Made by a program: the position numbers and the translations under genes | The notes under the pieces: generated by a model | Told to the model about the DNA's origin: nothing | The model's input: only the letters and a program-made list of their open reading frames with translations | The model's database searches: none | Shown here: positions 1-8,370 of the stretch, in pieces | How positions within the stretch are numbered: the first letter of the stretch is position 1 | Layout of the letters: each line of letters begins with the position of its first letter | Assembly (NCBI GenBank): GCA_046483315.1 | Contig: JAWODJ010000040.1 | Coordinates: forward strand, 1 to 64,000 | Direction: 5' to 3' | DNA: 64,000 bases | Source: PXAP01 sp046483315 | GTDB taxonomy: Bacteria; Bacteroidota; Bacteroidia; Bacteroidales; PUMT01

Positions 1-75
1 GACCCTCTTCTCTTTTGCGATCTTTAAAAGCCTTTCTTTTATTTCCTGCTGACCGACAACATCCCTAAACAACAT
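1..75 (-). CDS. holB: DNA polymerase III delta' subunit, first 25 codons (partial)
   Basis: Only the N-terminus lies in the window; the gene runs off the left edge. The minus strand reads ATG at 75-73 and stays open to base 1. The start MLFRDVVGQQEIKERLLKIA matches the opening of Bacteroidota clamp-loader delta' proteins (F-x-D-V-V/I-G-Q), an AAA+ subunit that loads the sliding clamp. An alternative ATG four bases upstream hits a stop after four codons, so 75 is the start. It is divergent from pgk. With 25 residues the call rests on the GQ-motif opening alone; another RuvB- or DnaX-like AAA+ protein is possible. Confidence 0.6.
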   Translation of the reverse strand, partial: MLFRDVVGQQEIKERLLKIAKEKRV

Positions 76-132
76 CCATATAGTGATATTTAATTAAAAT
101 AACCGGATATTCTTTGCAAGAACATGCCCCTG

Positions 133-140
133 CAAAGTTA
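133..140 (-). promoter_or_regulatory. Candidate -7 element for holB
   Basis: The minus strand reads TAACTTTG, a full match to the Bacteroidota -7 consensus TAnnTTTG, about 58 bases upstream of the holB ATG. No clear TTTG -33 element is visible at the usual 19-21 base spacing, so this is tentative. Confidence 0.4.
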
Positions 141-158
141 AAATAAAAAATAGTTTTT

Positions 159-166
159 TACTTTTG
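159..166 (+). promoter_or_regulatory. Candidate -7 element for the pgk leader
   Basis: TACTTTTG matches TAnnTTTG on the plus strand, 19 bases to the right of the opposing holB element, so the two promoters would overlap back to back. Transcription from here would give pgk a leader of about 300 bases that contains the whole structured repeat at 232-422. The -33 element is weak. Confidence 0.4.
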
Positions 167-231
167 CACAAGATCCGGCAGCATAGGGCAATTAATTTTA
201 ACTGCAGTTAAAATGCCGTTGTAAAATGTAA

Positions 232-422
232 ATAAAATTTTTTCATCAAAAATTATACACAGTCAGATGAAAAAATTTTATTGGAAAGCGAAGCGGTTCA
301 TCCTGTAAGTCAATTATACATCTGATAAATATTAAAAATAGAACTAATAATAGCATGTATAATCAACCGCAGGTTAAAATTTTGTTAACTTTTTAAACAA
401 AATTATGACTCTTTTTTACAGG
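232..422 (+). repeat. Structured dispersed intergenic element, copy 1 (pgk leader)
   Basis: This element fills most of the 395-base gap between holB and pgk and recurs at 10081-10205. It has a perfect 16-bp inverted repeat (ATAAAATTTTTTCATC at 232-247, its complement at 266-281, 18-base loop). A conserved core with GAAAGCGAAGCGGTTC follows at 284-299. A closing helix pairs CCTGT 302-306 with ACAGG 418-422 and AGTC 308-311 with GACT 407-410. Inside lie AATTTTGTT 378-386 paired with AACAAAATT 396-404, and a copy-1-only insert pairing ATTATACAT 313-321 with ATGTATAAT 355-363. GCGGTT 293-298 could also pair with AACCGC 365-370. The 82-column left part is about 85% identical to copy 2 by eye. It could be a cis-regulatory RNA, a small RNA or a non-autonomous repeat. 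Confidence 0.65.
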
Positions 423-470
423 ATAAATGTATATTACTGATAATTTACCAGCTTAATTAAATTTATAAAA

Positions 471-1661
471 ATGAAGACAATTGAAACTTTTGATTTTAAA
501 AAGAAGAAAGCCCTTGTGAGGGTCGATTTCAACGTACCTCTCAACAGCTCTTTTGAAATAACCGATGATAACCGGATAAAGGGAGCAATGCCAACTATAA
601 AAAAGATACTCTCTTCCGGCGGTTCAGTAATCCTTATGTCCCACCTGGGAAGGCCAAAGACAGGTTACGAGGAAAAGTTTTCACTGAAACACCTTGTAAA
701 GCATGTTTCAAAACTTGCCGGTGCACCGGTAAAGTTTGCCAGCGACTGCATAGGCAATGAGCCCCTGGAAATGGCAAAAAACCTTAAGCCGGGAGAGATA
801 CTCCTTCTGGAAAACCTGAGATTCCATAAAGAAGAAGAGAAGGGCAATGAAGAGTTTGCCGCCGAACTTGCATCGCTGGCCGATGTCTACGTCAATGATG
901 CCTTTGGAACAGCCCACCGTGCACATGCATCAACAGCCATAGTTGCGAAGTTCTTCCCTGAAAATAAGATGTTCGGTTTCCTTATCGAAAGTGAACTTAA
1001 AAATATGGACAAGGTTCTAAAGGATGCCAGCAAACCATTTACAGCCATTATGGGAGGTGCCAAAGTTTCCGACAAGATACTCATAATTGAAAACCTGCTG
1101 GAGAGGGTTGACAACCTGATCATCGGCGGTGGCATGACATACACCTTCATTAAGGCACAGGGAGGAGAAATAGGATCTTCCATTTTAGAAGAAGATAAGA
1201 CTGATATGGCCCTTGAGCTGATAAAAAAAGCAAAGGCAAAAAATGTCAGGCTGGTTCTTCCTTCAGACAACATAGTGGCAGATAAGTTTGACGCAAATGC
1301 CTCGGTAAAGGAGACTGCCATTGACGAGGTTCCTGAAGGCTGGCTGGGACTGGATATTGGCCCGGAGTCGGTAAACGAAATTACCAAAATAATCAAAGAG
1401 TCAAAAACCATTCTATGGAACGGTCCGATGGGCGTATTTGAGATGGAGAAATTTGAGGCTGGGACCAAAAGTGTGGCCATGGCAATTGCAGAAGCAACAG
1501 ATAAAGGGGCATTCAGCCTTATAGGCGGAGGCGACTCTGTTTCTGCTATCAATAAATACAAGCTGGCGGATAAAGTGAGTTACGTTTCAACCGGGGGCGG
1601 AGCCATGCTTGAATACATGGAAGGCCGTGAGCTGCCGGGCATTAAAGCTATAAAAGGATAA
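471..1661 (+). CDS. pgk: Phosphoglycerate kinase
   Basis: This glycolytic enzyme converts 1,3-bisphosphoglycerate plus ADP to 3-phosphoglycerate plus ATP in the cytosol, and works in reverse for gluconeogenesis. The 396-residue length is typical. The N-terminal substrate-binding segment VDFNVPL is at residues 18-24 and HLGRPK is near 58-63. The nucleotide-binding motifs are GGAKVSDK (195-202), NGPMGVFE (317-324) and GGGDS (352-356). The ATG at 471 starts the family's usual N-terminus. The gene stands alone behind a long AT-rich leader holding a structured repeat. It converges with the cyclase gene, whose end is only nine bases beyond the pgk stop. Confidence 0.98.
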   Translation: MKTIETFDFKKKKALVRVDFNVPLNSSFEITDDNRIKGAMPTIKKILSSGGSVILMSHLGRPKTGYEEKFSLKHLVKHVSKLAGAPVKFASDCIGNEPLEMAKNLKPGEILLLENLRFHKEEEKGNEEFAAELASLADVYVNDAFGTAHRAHASTAIVAKFFPENKMFGFLIESELKNMDKVLKDASKPFTAIMGGAKVSDKILIIENLLERVDNLIIGGGMTYTFIKAQGGEIGSSILEEDKTDMALELIKKAKAKNVRLVLPSDNIVADKFDANASVKETAIDEVPEGWLGLDIGPESVNEITKIIKESKTILWNGPMGVFEMEKFEAGTKSVAMAIAEATDKGAFSLIGGGDSVSAINKYKLADKVSYVSTGGGAMLEYMEGRELPGIKAIKG

Positions 1662-1670
1662 TACGGGGTG

Positions 1671-3080
1671 TCAGCCTGCCTGGCCATGATCGATAAGTTT
1701 CTTAATACGATCTATCTGCTTCTGCTTGTTTACTTCCCGAAGGTTACGCGCAGTTTCCGTAAAATACTGATGACCTGAAATAAATTTGATCTGCAATTTG
1801 TTCCAGTCATCCAGCGAACCTATTTTATTCTGTTCCTTAAGCTCATCATACAGGGTGTTGGATACAGGAATAAAATCACTGCGGCCCAGATAATCAAGGT
1901 CCGAGTCGCACATTATCTTTTCAAGCAGATTTCTTGGTTTTGGTGGCATCTGGGTGGCCATTATAAGTTCACACACACGTTCGATCTGTTCCTTTGTGAA
2001 ATTATATTTCGGCAGGAAATCCCATGCCATACCGCATCCCTCCTCTTCATGCTGATCATAACCGATCACATGGCCGGCATCGTGAAACAGTGCGGCTGTC
2101 TTAAGCAGCAACACCTCTTCTTCAGTCACCCCTTCAGCCCAGCCGATCAATTCTACCTCGGTAATAACATCAATGGTATGCTTGACATTGTGGTAATAAA
2201 GATATCCCGGCAACTCCTTTTCAAGCTTGTCCAGGATTATCTCCTGCATATCCACAAACTGGATAAGCTTAAACTTGGTGTCAAACTTACTGTTGGGCAG
2301 TATACCCCGGCCATTCTCCGAAATTTCGGGTATTATTCCCCTTACGTAATACATGGAAAGGTCTCCAAGGTATTTAACAGGTATTTTCCCGTTATATTCA
2401 CAAGTAAAAAACTCTTTTACAAGTTCATATGTATTAGCGGAAATATTTATGTTATCAACCTCACAGGACGAGCCAAGCCTGCTTGCAATATTTACAGTAT
2501 CTCCCTTCAGCTCCCAGGAAATTTTCTTTTTTCCCGTGGCGATTGCTGTGACCGATCCGGTATGGATCCCTATACGGATGTCCCAGACCCTGTTTTTATC
2601 AGATCTTTGCTTAAGCTCTCCAAGGTAGTGGTGCATTTCCAGTGCAGCCATCACCACATCAATGGGGTTGGTACTGTTTTTAACAGGAACCCCGCCCGCA
2701 CACATATAGGAATCACCTATGGTTTTGATCTTCTCGAGTTTATATTTTTTCACTATCAGGTCAAACTGGAAAAACAGGTCATCAAGCTCGTCCATCATGC
2801 CCTGTGTATCCATCTGGTCGTTGAGCTTTGCAAATCCGAGAATATCGGCAAAAAGAACGGTGCCCATCTTGAATTTCAAAACATCGGCAACACCTTCTTC
2901 CCCGCCGGCCCCTGTATCAACTTCCTTAATACGCGACAGCTTCCTCTCATAACTGTCAACCAGCCCGGCAAGCTTATCATTGTCCTCTGAAAGCTGTCTT
3001 ATTTGCTCGGAAAGCTCCTTGTTCTGTTTTACCAGTCTTGCTATCCTTTTTAATAATTCCTTGTCCTGATGCTTTTCCAT
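1671..3080 (-). CDS. Class III nucleotide cyclase fused to a PDE-like HD phosphohydrolase
   Basis: A cytosolic signalling protein of 469 residues with no membrane segment. Residues 1-55 form a charged coiled coil, a usual dimerisation element for class III cyclases. The cyclase domain spans about 70-250: metal-binding Asp79 (FADILGF) and Asp123 (IGDSYM), Lys119 at the position that contacts adenine in adenylyl cyclases, and transition-state Asn197 and Arg201 in DTVNIASRL. Residue 190, usually Asp in adenylyl cyclases, is Glu, so the base specificity is uncertain. Residues 290-400 form an HD domain: YHNVKHT (His297, His301), HD at 333-334 and a distal acidic cluster (392-396). YHNxxH resembles the signature of class I cyclic-nucleotide phosphodiesterases. 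Synthesis and hydrolysis of one messenger may therefore share a polypeptide; this is inference. The gene is monocistronic. Confidence 0.85.
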   Translation of the reverse strand: MEKHQDKELLKRIARLVKQNKELSEQIRQLSEDNDKLAGLVDSYERKLSRIKEVDTGAGGEEGVADVLKFKMGTVLFADILGFAKLNDQMDTQGMMDELDDLFFQFDLIVKKYKLEKIKTIGDSYMCAGGVPVKNSTNPIDVVMAALEMHHYLGELKQRSDKNRVWDIRIGIHTGSVTAIATGKKKISWELKGDTVNIASRLGSSCEVDNINISANTYELVKEFFTCEYNGKIPVKYLGDLSMYYVRGIIPEISENGRGILPNSKFDTKFKLIQFVDMQEIILDKLEKELPGYLYYHNVKHTIDVITEVELIGWAEGVTEEEVLLLKTAALFHDAGHVIGYDQHEEEGCGMAWDFLPKYNFTKEQIERVCELIMATQMPPKPRNLLEKIMCDSDLDYLGRSDFIPVSNTLYDELKEQNKIGSLDDWNKLQIKFISGHQYFTETARNLREVNKQKQIDRIKKLIDHGQAG

Positions 3081-3169
3081 TTATTTTTTTACTAATTATA
3101 ATAACCGGGCATTCAGGCTTAATAACCGGTCTGTGATAATCAAATCAACAAAATTAATTATTAAGCCGG

Positions 3170-3201
3170 TTTAATCAATAAATAGTTATCATTTATCTTT
3201 G
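3170..3201 (+). promoter_or_regulatory. Candidate promoter for the LuxE-like gene
   Basis: TTTA (3170-3173), a 20-base spacer and TATCTTTG (3194-3201) fit the Bacteroidota promoter layout (TTTG, about 19-21 bases, TAnnTTTG) with one mismatch in the -33 box. The leader would be about 100 bases and holds an 11-codon open frame (ATG 3275, stop TGA 3308-3310) whose stop overlaps the LuxE-like start codon. Confidence 0.55.
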
Positions 3202-3306
3202 TTTTGAAAAAACAGGAAAATCAGCATTTAAGAATCCTCTTTGATCTGAAGAACGAAACATAAACAAAAGTATTATGCATATTCTTCCTTTAAAAAACCG
3301 GGACAG

Positions 3307-4305
3307 ATGAAATCTGACAAGCGGACAGAACTTATTAAAAAAATATTCAGCCTCAAAACCGAGGATGAGTTCGTTGAGATTGCAATGGAAATATTTGCTT
3401 TTCAGTCACAACATAATGATGTTTATAAGAAATACCTTCACCTGCTTGGCACTGAGATTCAAAAAGTATCCTCTTTTGATGATATACCTTTTTTACCTGT
3501 CTCAATGTTTAAAACACACCGCGTTATTACCGGAAACACCCCGGCAGGGCAGATTTTTAAAAGCAGCGGAACAGGAGGGGGCAGACGCTCTTATCATTAT
3601 ATAGCCGATCCGGGTCTGTATAAAGCAAGTTATCTAAGATGTTTTGAACTATTCTATGGCTCACCCGGCAATTATTGTATACTTGCCCTGCTGCCCTCAT
3701 ATCTTGAAAGGAGCGATTCTTCACTTGTTTATATGGCCGGAGGACTGGCTGAGAAGAGCCGGCATCCGGAAAGCGGCTTTTACCTTAATGATCATACCAG
3801 GCTTGCAGAAACAATTAAAGAACTTGAAAGAAACAACCGGAATGTTCTGCTTATGGGAGTTAGTTTTGCCCTTCTTGACCTGGTGGAGAAACACAGCCTT
3901 CCCTTGAAAAACACTATTGTCATGGAAACAGGGGGAATGAAAGGAAGGAGAAAGGAGATGACCCGGGAGGAGTTGCATTCCATTATTATTTCAAAAACAG
4001 GTTTGAAGAATGTGCATTCTGAATATGGAATGACAGAAATGTTTTCACAAGCTTATTCAAAAGGGGAAGGAAAATTTCGGTGCCCTCCCTGGATGGCGGT
4101 GAAGATAAGGGATGTCTATGACCCTTTTACTTACCTGCCTGAAGGCCGGAGGGGAGGAGTTAACGTAATAGATCTTGCAAATATTGATTCATGTGCTTTC
4201 CTTGAAACGGCCGATCTCGGAAGAATGCTGCCGGGAGGTGAATTTGAGATACTCGGCCGCTTTGACAACTCAGATATACGTGGATGCAACCTCCTTTCCG
4301 TTTAG
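3307..4305 (+). CDS. LuxE-like acyl-protein synthetase / acyltransferase
   Basis: This 332-residue protein belongs to the ANL-related LuxE family, which activates fatty acids as acyl-AMP and passes the acyl group to a protein cysteine. The ATP-binding loop SSGTGG is at 86-91. The family block ETGGMKGRRKE is at 207-217 and the adenylate-forming motif EYGMTEM at 239-245. A cysteine five residues from the C-terminus (Cys328) matches the acyl-accepting cysteine near the end of LuxE. No luxC reductase or luxD thioesterase is nearby, so bioluminescence is not implied; stand-alone homologues are common in Bacteroidota and their substrates are unknown to me. The gene converges with yraN. ATG 3307 is the first start giving the family N-terminus. 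Confidence 0.85.
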   Translation: MKSDKRTELIKKIFSLKTEDEFVEIAMEIFAFQSQHNDVYKKYLHLLGTEIQKVSSFDDIPFLPVSMFKTHRVITGNTPAGQIFKSSGTGGGRRSYHYIADPGLYKASYLRCFELFYGSPGNYCILALLPSYLERSDSSLVYMAGGLAEKSRHPESGFYLNDHTRLAETIKELERNNRNVLLMGVSFALLDLVEKHSLPLKNTIVMETGGMKGRRKEMTREELHSIIISKTGLKNVHSEYGMTEMFSQAYSKGEGKFRCPPWMAVKIRDVYDPFTYLPEGRRGGVNVIDLANIDSCAFLETADLGRMLPGGEFEILGRFDNSDIRGCNLLSV

Positions 4306-4374
4306 GTAACGACACAATAAAACAGTGACAATCAGTACCGGCTTTATGCAGGGCCCTGCAGTTTACCAGCATGG

Positions 4375-4746
4375 CTAACTCCTGACCGCCGGATAAAATG
4401 CATTTTCAATGTGACAGACCCTGGCTGCACTTCCCCTTCCGAAAATTACCGTTATTATATCAAAACGAACTTCAAGGTCAAGGTTTACGATGGCAATATA
4501 TGCATTGGCAGCACGTATAAGGTGCTGCTGCTTCCTTCTGTTCACTGACTCATCAGGTGGTTTCAGCACCGTCCCTGATCGGGTTTTGACTTCAGCAAAA
4601 ACCAGATGGTCATTGATCCTGGCAATAATATCTACCTCAAGGCGACCGCATCGCCAGTTGGCCTCAAGAATGTCATATGCCTTTGCCTTCAGATGCCTTA
4701 TGGCAATATCTTCGCCCAGCCTCCCGAGATCATTATGCTCAGCCAT
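4375..4746 (-). CDS. yraN: YraN family (UPF0102) nuclease-like protein
   Basis: A small soluble protein of 123 residues from the preferred ATG at 4746, which gives MAEHNDLGRLGE, the usual family opening. An in-frame ATG at 4767 would add seven atypical residues. The restriction-endonuclease-like core is complete: Asp39 in RLEVDII and the E-x-K pair Glu52/Lys54 in VFAEVKTR. The biological role is poorly defined; the fold suggests action on branched or damaged DNA. It lies 75 bases after ldcA on the same strand and may be cotranscribed with it. Confidence 0.88.
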   Translation of the reverse strand: MAEHNDLGRLGEDIAIRHLKAKAYDILEANWRCGRLEVDIIARINDHLVFAEVKTRSGTVLKPPDESVNRRKQQHLIRAANAYIAIVNLDLEVRFDIITVIFGRGSAARVCHIENAFYPAVRS

Positions 4747-4842
4747 TATTCCATGTTTTTGACACACCGGAATTCTTACATAAGATACAAAAAAATCCTT
4801 TAATTAACCTTTTAGGGAAGAAAAGAGCTTCATACGGACAAC

Positions 4843-5757
4843 TCAGCCAAAAGTCAGTGAGCATAAGTTTCTGCCAACAGACAGTGCAACCTCCCTGCCA
4901 AGAATCAATGGATAGTTTTCCGGCTGATGTCCGGCAGGAAATCCGAAACAGACCGGGTAATCATAATCATCCACTGCCCCGGCAATTATCTCAGAGGCTG
5001 TAATGCCGAAAGGCACCTTATTGTCATTCATGCCTGTCAATCCCCCAACCAGCAATCCGGCCAAACGGCCAAGAATGCCACTCCGCCGCAATGCTACCAT
5101 CATCCTGTCAATATGATACAGGTATTCGCCAACGTCCTCAATAAACAGGATTTTACCGTCAGTATCAGGAAAAGAGGGTGATCCCAGCAGACTGTAAATT
5201 ACTGAAAGGTTGCCTCCTGTAAGCATCCCTTCAGCCCTGCCGGATCTTGAGAGGGGATGGCCCGGCAGATCATACTCCGGCACTGATCCTGTTAACACCT
5301 CCTTTAACAACTGCATCGACTTTGCCGAAGCCTGCACTTTCCTTTTCCGATACAGTTCAGCAGCCATGGGGCCATGGATGGATTCAATACGGAAGTTTCC
5401 GTTTATATGGCTGTGGAGAACCGTTATATCACTGTAACCAACTATCCATTTGGGAGATTCAATGAAACGGCTGAAATCTATATTGTCAATAACCCTTACT
5501 GCCCCGTAACCTCCGCGTGAACATATAACAGCCTTTATATCACGTTCATCAAGCATATACTGCAAATCTGATATCCTCTCCCGGTCTGTTCCGCCAAACT
5601 GGTTATGAGCAGAATAAACATGATTACCCTCCACCACATTAAAACCCCACTCTTTAAAAAGCTTTACGGTATTATCCAGAAATCCCTTACCGATCTTTCC
5701 CGAAGGTGATATAATACCTGTCTTATCTCCCGGTTTCAGTGGCGGGGGTGTGATCAT
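4843..5757 (-). CDS. ldcA: LD-carboxypeptidase (peptidase S66)
   Basis: The enzyme removes the terminal D-alanine from muropeptide tetrapeptides by cleaving an L-to-D bond during cell-wall recycling. The 304-residue length is normal and no signal peptide is seen, so it is likely cytosolic. The Ser-Glu-His triad is visible: Ser109 in GYSDIT, Glu207 in LFIEDVGEY and His277 in FPAGHQPENYP. The substrate-loop motif SRGGYG is at 80-85. It starts at ATG 5757 just after a short spacer holding the 45-bp repeat at 5826-5870, and is followed by yraN. Confidence 0.93.
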   Translation of the reverse strand: MITPPPLKPGDKTGIISPSGKIGKGFLDNTVKLFKEWGFNVVEGNHVYSAHNQFGGTDRERISDLQYMLDERDIKAVICSRGGYGAVRVIDNIDFSRFIESPKWIVGYSDITVLHSHINGNFRIESIHGPMAAELYRKRKVQASAKSMQLLKEVLTGSVPEYDLPGHPLSRSGRAEGMLTGGNLSVIYSLLGSPSFPDTDGKILFIEDVGEYLYHIDRMMVALRRSGILGRLAGLLVGGLTGMNDNKVPFGITASEIIAGAVDDYDYPVCFGFPAGHQPENYPLILGREVALSVGRNLCSLTFG

Positions 5758-5825
5758 AACGGTTCAACTGTATAAAGTATGGTTATCAAATTATTTATCA
5801 AATTGTTATCATAAAGTTTAGTGTG

Positions 5826-5870
5826 TCAAACCCGATGAAAGTCACATCCGACAAGTATTGCTAAATGATT
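5826..5870 (+). repeat. 45-bp dispersed repeat, copy A
   Basis: This segment matches 10296-10340 in 38 of 45 positions by eye, in the same orientation and without gaps. The shared core is GACAAGTAT followed, after three variable bases, by AAATGATT. It lies between the ldcA start and the ahcY end. In copy B the repeat opens a 29-codon frame (ATG 10305); here the frame stops after nine codons. The differences are mostly C/T transitions that change codons, so it looks non-coding or decayed. Confidence 0.55.
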
Positions 5871-5897
5871 ATTGCATGGCATGTGAGTTCGGCGAAA

Positions 5898-7313
5898 TCA
5901 ATACCTGTAATGATCAGGCTTGTAAGGTCCCTCCAGGGGAACACCTATATAATCTGCCTGCTCCCTGGTAAGTTTTGTCAGCCTGACTCCTATCTGCTCA
6001 AGATGCAGCCTGGCGACCTCTTCATCAAGAGCCTTGGGAAGCCGGTAAACACCTGTCTTATATTTGTTTTTCCAGAGATCTATCTGCGCCAGCACCTGGT
6101 TTGTGAATGAATTGCTCATTACAAAAGAAGGATGGCCGGTTGCGCAGCCAAGGTTTACAAGCCTTCCTTCAGCCAGGAGTATGATGGCATGATCCCACGG
6201 AAACACAAATTTATCGACCTGCGGCTTTATATTCACCTTTTCTATCCCGGGATAAGCCTCAAGCTTGTCCACCTGTATCTCGTTATCGAAATGACCAATG
6301 TTGCATACGATTGCCTGGTCCTTCATCTTAGCCATATGCTCAACGGTAATGACATCCTTGTTGCCGGTGGCAGTGACAAATATATTGCCCTCTTCAACTG
6401 CCTCTTCGATGGTTTTTACCTCGAACCCCTCCATGGCAGCCTGCAGGGCGCATATAGGATCAATTTCGGTCACGATAACCCTTGCGCCATATGACCTCAT
6501 TGATCGTGCCGAGCCTTTTCCTACATCTCCGTATCCCAGCACAACAACAACCTTACCTGCCAGCATGACATCAGTGGCCCGTTTTATCCCGTCAGCAAGC
6601 GATTCCCTGCATCCGTAAAGGTTATCAAATTTTGATTTGGTTACCGAATCATTTACGTTGATAGCCGGAAAAAGAAGAGTGCCGTCCAGGTTCATCCTGT
6701 ACAGACGGTTAACTCCCGTGGTTGTCTCTTCCGAAACCCCCTTTATGCCTTTTGCTATCCTGTGCCACTTGCCGGGATCCAGTTCAAGGTATTCCTTCAG
6801 TATTCTCAGCACCTCTGATTCTTCTATACTTTCAGGTTCCTTATCCAGCAGTGAAGGATCATCTTCAGCCTGGTACCCTTTATGTACAAGAAGGGTGGCA
6901 TCGCCGCCGTCATCAACTATCAGGTTTGGGCCTTTACCGCCCGGGAATGTAAGTGCCTGTGCCGTACACCACCAGTATTCCCTCAAGGTTTCTCCTTTCC
7001 AGGCAAATACCGGAACGCCGGCTTCAGCCATTGCTGCCGCTGCATGATCCTGGGTGGAAAAGATGTTGCAGCTCGCCCATCGTACATCGGCACCAAGTTC
7101 AATAAGTGTCTCAATAAGGACTGCTGTCTGTATGGTCATATGCAGCGAGCCGGTAACGCGGACACCCCTGAGAGGTTTCTCAGATGAATATTTTTCCCTT
7201 ACTGACATCAGCCCCGGCATCTCTTTCTCTGCCAGTTCAATCTCTTTCCTGCCCCATGTGGCCAGACTTATATCCTTTATCTTGTACGGTAATGATTCTG
7301 TATGTGTTTCCAT
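5898..7313 (-). CDS. ahcY: Adenosylhomocysteinase
   Basis: This cytosolic NAD-dependent enzyme hydrolyses S-adenosylhomocysteine to adenosine and homocysteine, clearing the product of methyl transfer. At 471 residues it is the standard long bacterial form. The NAD-binding loop VVLGYGDVGKGSARSM is followed by TEIDP, which contacts the adenosine ribose. The C-terminus ends KPDHYRY, the conserved tail that completes the neighbour's cofactor site. It precedes ldcA on the same strand after a 140-base spacer; no riboswitch fold was recognised in its 108-base upstream spacer. Confidence 0.97.
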   Translation of the reverse strand: METHTESLPYKIKDISLATWGRKEIELAEKEMPGLMSVREKYSSEKPLRGVRVTGSLHMTIQTAVLIETLIELGADVRWASCNIFSTQDHAAAAMAEAGVPVFAWKGETLREYWWCTAQALTFPGGKGPNLIVDDGGDATLLVHKGYQAEDDPSLLDKEPESIEESEVLRILKEYLELDPGKWHRIAKGIKGVSEETTTGVNRLYRMNLDGTLLFPAINVNDSVTKSKFDNLYGCRESLADGIKRATDVMLAGKVVVVLGYGDVGKGSARSMRSYGARVIVTEIDPICALQAAMEGFEVKTIEEAVEEGNIFVTATGNKDVITVEHMAKMKDQAIVCNIGHFDNEIQVDKLEAYPGIEKVNIKPQVDKFVFPWDHAIILLAEGRLVNLGCATGHPSFVMSNSFTNQVLAQIDLWKNKYKTGVYRLPKALDEEVARLHLEQIGVRLTKLTREQADYIGVPLEGPYKPDHYRY

Positions 7314-7421
7314 GGTAATATCCTGTAATTTAATTAATTATCGCTTATTAAAATTATTAACCCGATTTACGCGATTAAATAAATGTAAAGATAATAATAA
7401 AAAATCAGGAGACGGATGCTG

Positions 7422-8354
7422 TCATAAAGAAAGGATATGAAGGGCTTTCATCCTGTCATCTGCAAGCTGATCTTTCAGTTCATCCAGAGAGCCAAACTGC
7501 TTCTCATCACGGATACGATCCACAAAACATATCTCTGTTTGCCTGTTATAAACATCCCCTTCAAAACCTATTATATGCACCTCCAGGCTTTTATTGCGGT
7601 TATTGGTGTTAAGGGTTGGCCGGTAACCAATATTCATCATTCCCATAAACGGGCTGGAGCCCATTATCACCCTGACGGCATAAACTCCGTCAGCAGGCAC
7701 CAGCTTATGCTGATCAACGGGTTTGATATTTGCCGTAGGATATCCTATAACACGACCAACCTTGTTTCCGCCAACTATTTTGCCTTTCATGCTGTACTGG
7801 TAGTCCAGCAGGCGTGATGCCAATTTCACATCGCCCCGGGAAAGAGCTTCCCTGATGACCGATGAACTTATCCGTAAATCCTTGTCAAGCACAGGATCCA
7901 GCTTTTCTAAAGTAAATCCGTACTTATGCGCACAACTTTTCAGGTTTTCAAAATTTCCTTCCCGATTATGCCCGAAATGATGATCAAAGCCAAAAACAAG
8001 GTGACTGATGCCCACCCTGTTAACAAGATACTGAGTGACAAAGCTGCATGGTGAGAGCCTGGAGAAATCATTTGTAAAAGGAATGACAACCATATTATCA
8101 ATACCATGACCGCAAATCAGGTTTTTCTTCTCCTCCAGACCGGTAAGCAATTTCAACTGATCACTGTTCTTACCAAGAACATGTCTGGGATGAGGCCAGA
8201 AAGTCACAATTACCGATTCTCCGTTAATCTCCTTTGCCTTCTGGCGGACCCGTTCAAATATAGCTGCATGGCCCCTGTGAACACCGTCAAATATACCAAT
8301 CGAGATAACAGGATTTTTCAAATGCCGGGCAGGCATACCTTTATGTACTTTCAA
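7422..8354 (-). CDS. ribF: Bifunctional riboflavin kinase / FAD synthetase
   Basis: The protein phosphorylates riboflavin to FMN and adenylates FMN to FAD. The N-terminal nucleotidyltransferase domain holds GIFDGVHRGH (20-29) and the second cluster GFDHHFGHNREG. The C-terminal kinase domain, from about residue 185, holds KVGRVIGYPTANI and ends normally; 310 residues is the usual length. It starts 16 bases after the araB stop on the same strand, so araB read-through is plausible although the functions are unrelated. Confidence 0.96.
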   Translation of the reverse strand: MKVHKGMPARHLKNPVISIGIFDGVHRGHAAIFERVRQKAKEINGESVIVTFWPHPRHVLGKNSDQLKLLTGLEEKKNLICGHGIDNMVVIPFTNDFSRLSPCSFVTQYLVNRVGISHLVFGFDHHFGHNREGNFENLKSCAHKYGFTLEKLDPVLDKDLRISSSVIREALSRGDVKLASRLLDYQYSMKGKIVGGNKVGRVIGYPTANIKPVDQHKLVPADGVYAVRVIMGSSPFMGMMNIGYRPTLNTNNRNKSLEVHIIGFEGDVYNRQTEICFVDRIRDEKQFGSLDELKDQLADDRMKALHILSL

Positions 8355-8370
8355 AATATCAGGATATGGT

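Noticed and set aside
2049..2990. A 313-codon frame antisense to the cyclase gene
   Set aside because: The cyclase frame has all expected domain motifs; the antisense product resembles nothing and has no promoter.
3307..3330. Resemblance of the LuxE-like gene start to the 45-bp repeat
   Set aside because: Only a short ATGAAA plus TCTGACAAG match exists and needs a six-base gap; chance is enough.
4347..4360. Perfect 14-bp palindrome between the LuxE-like gene and yraN
   Set aside because: It leaves no loop for a hairpin and has no T tract; alone it supports neither a terminator nor an operator.
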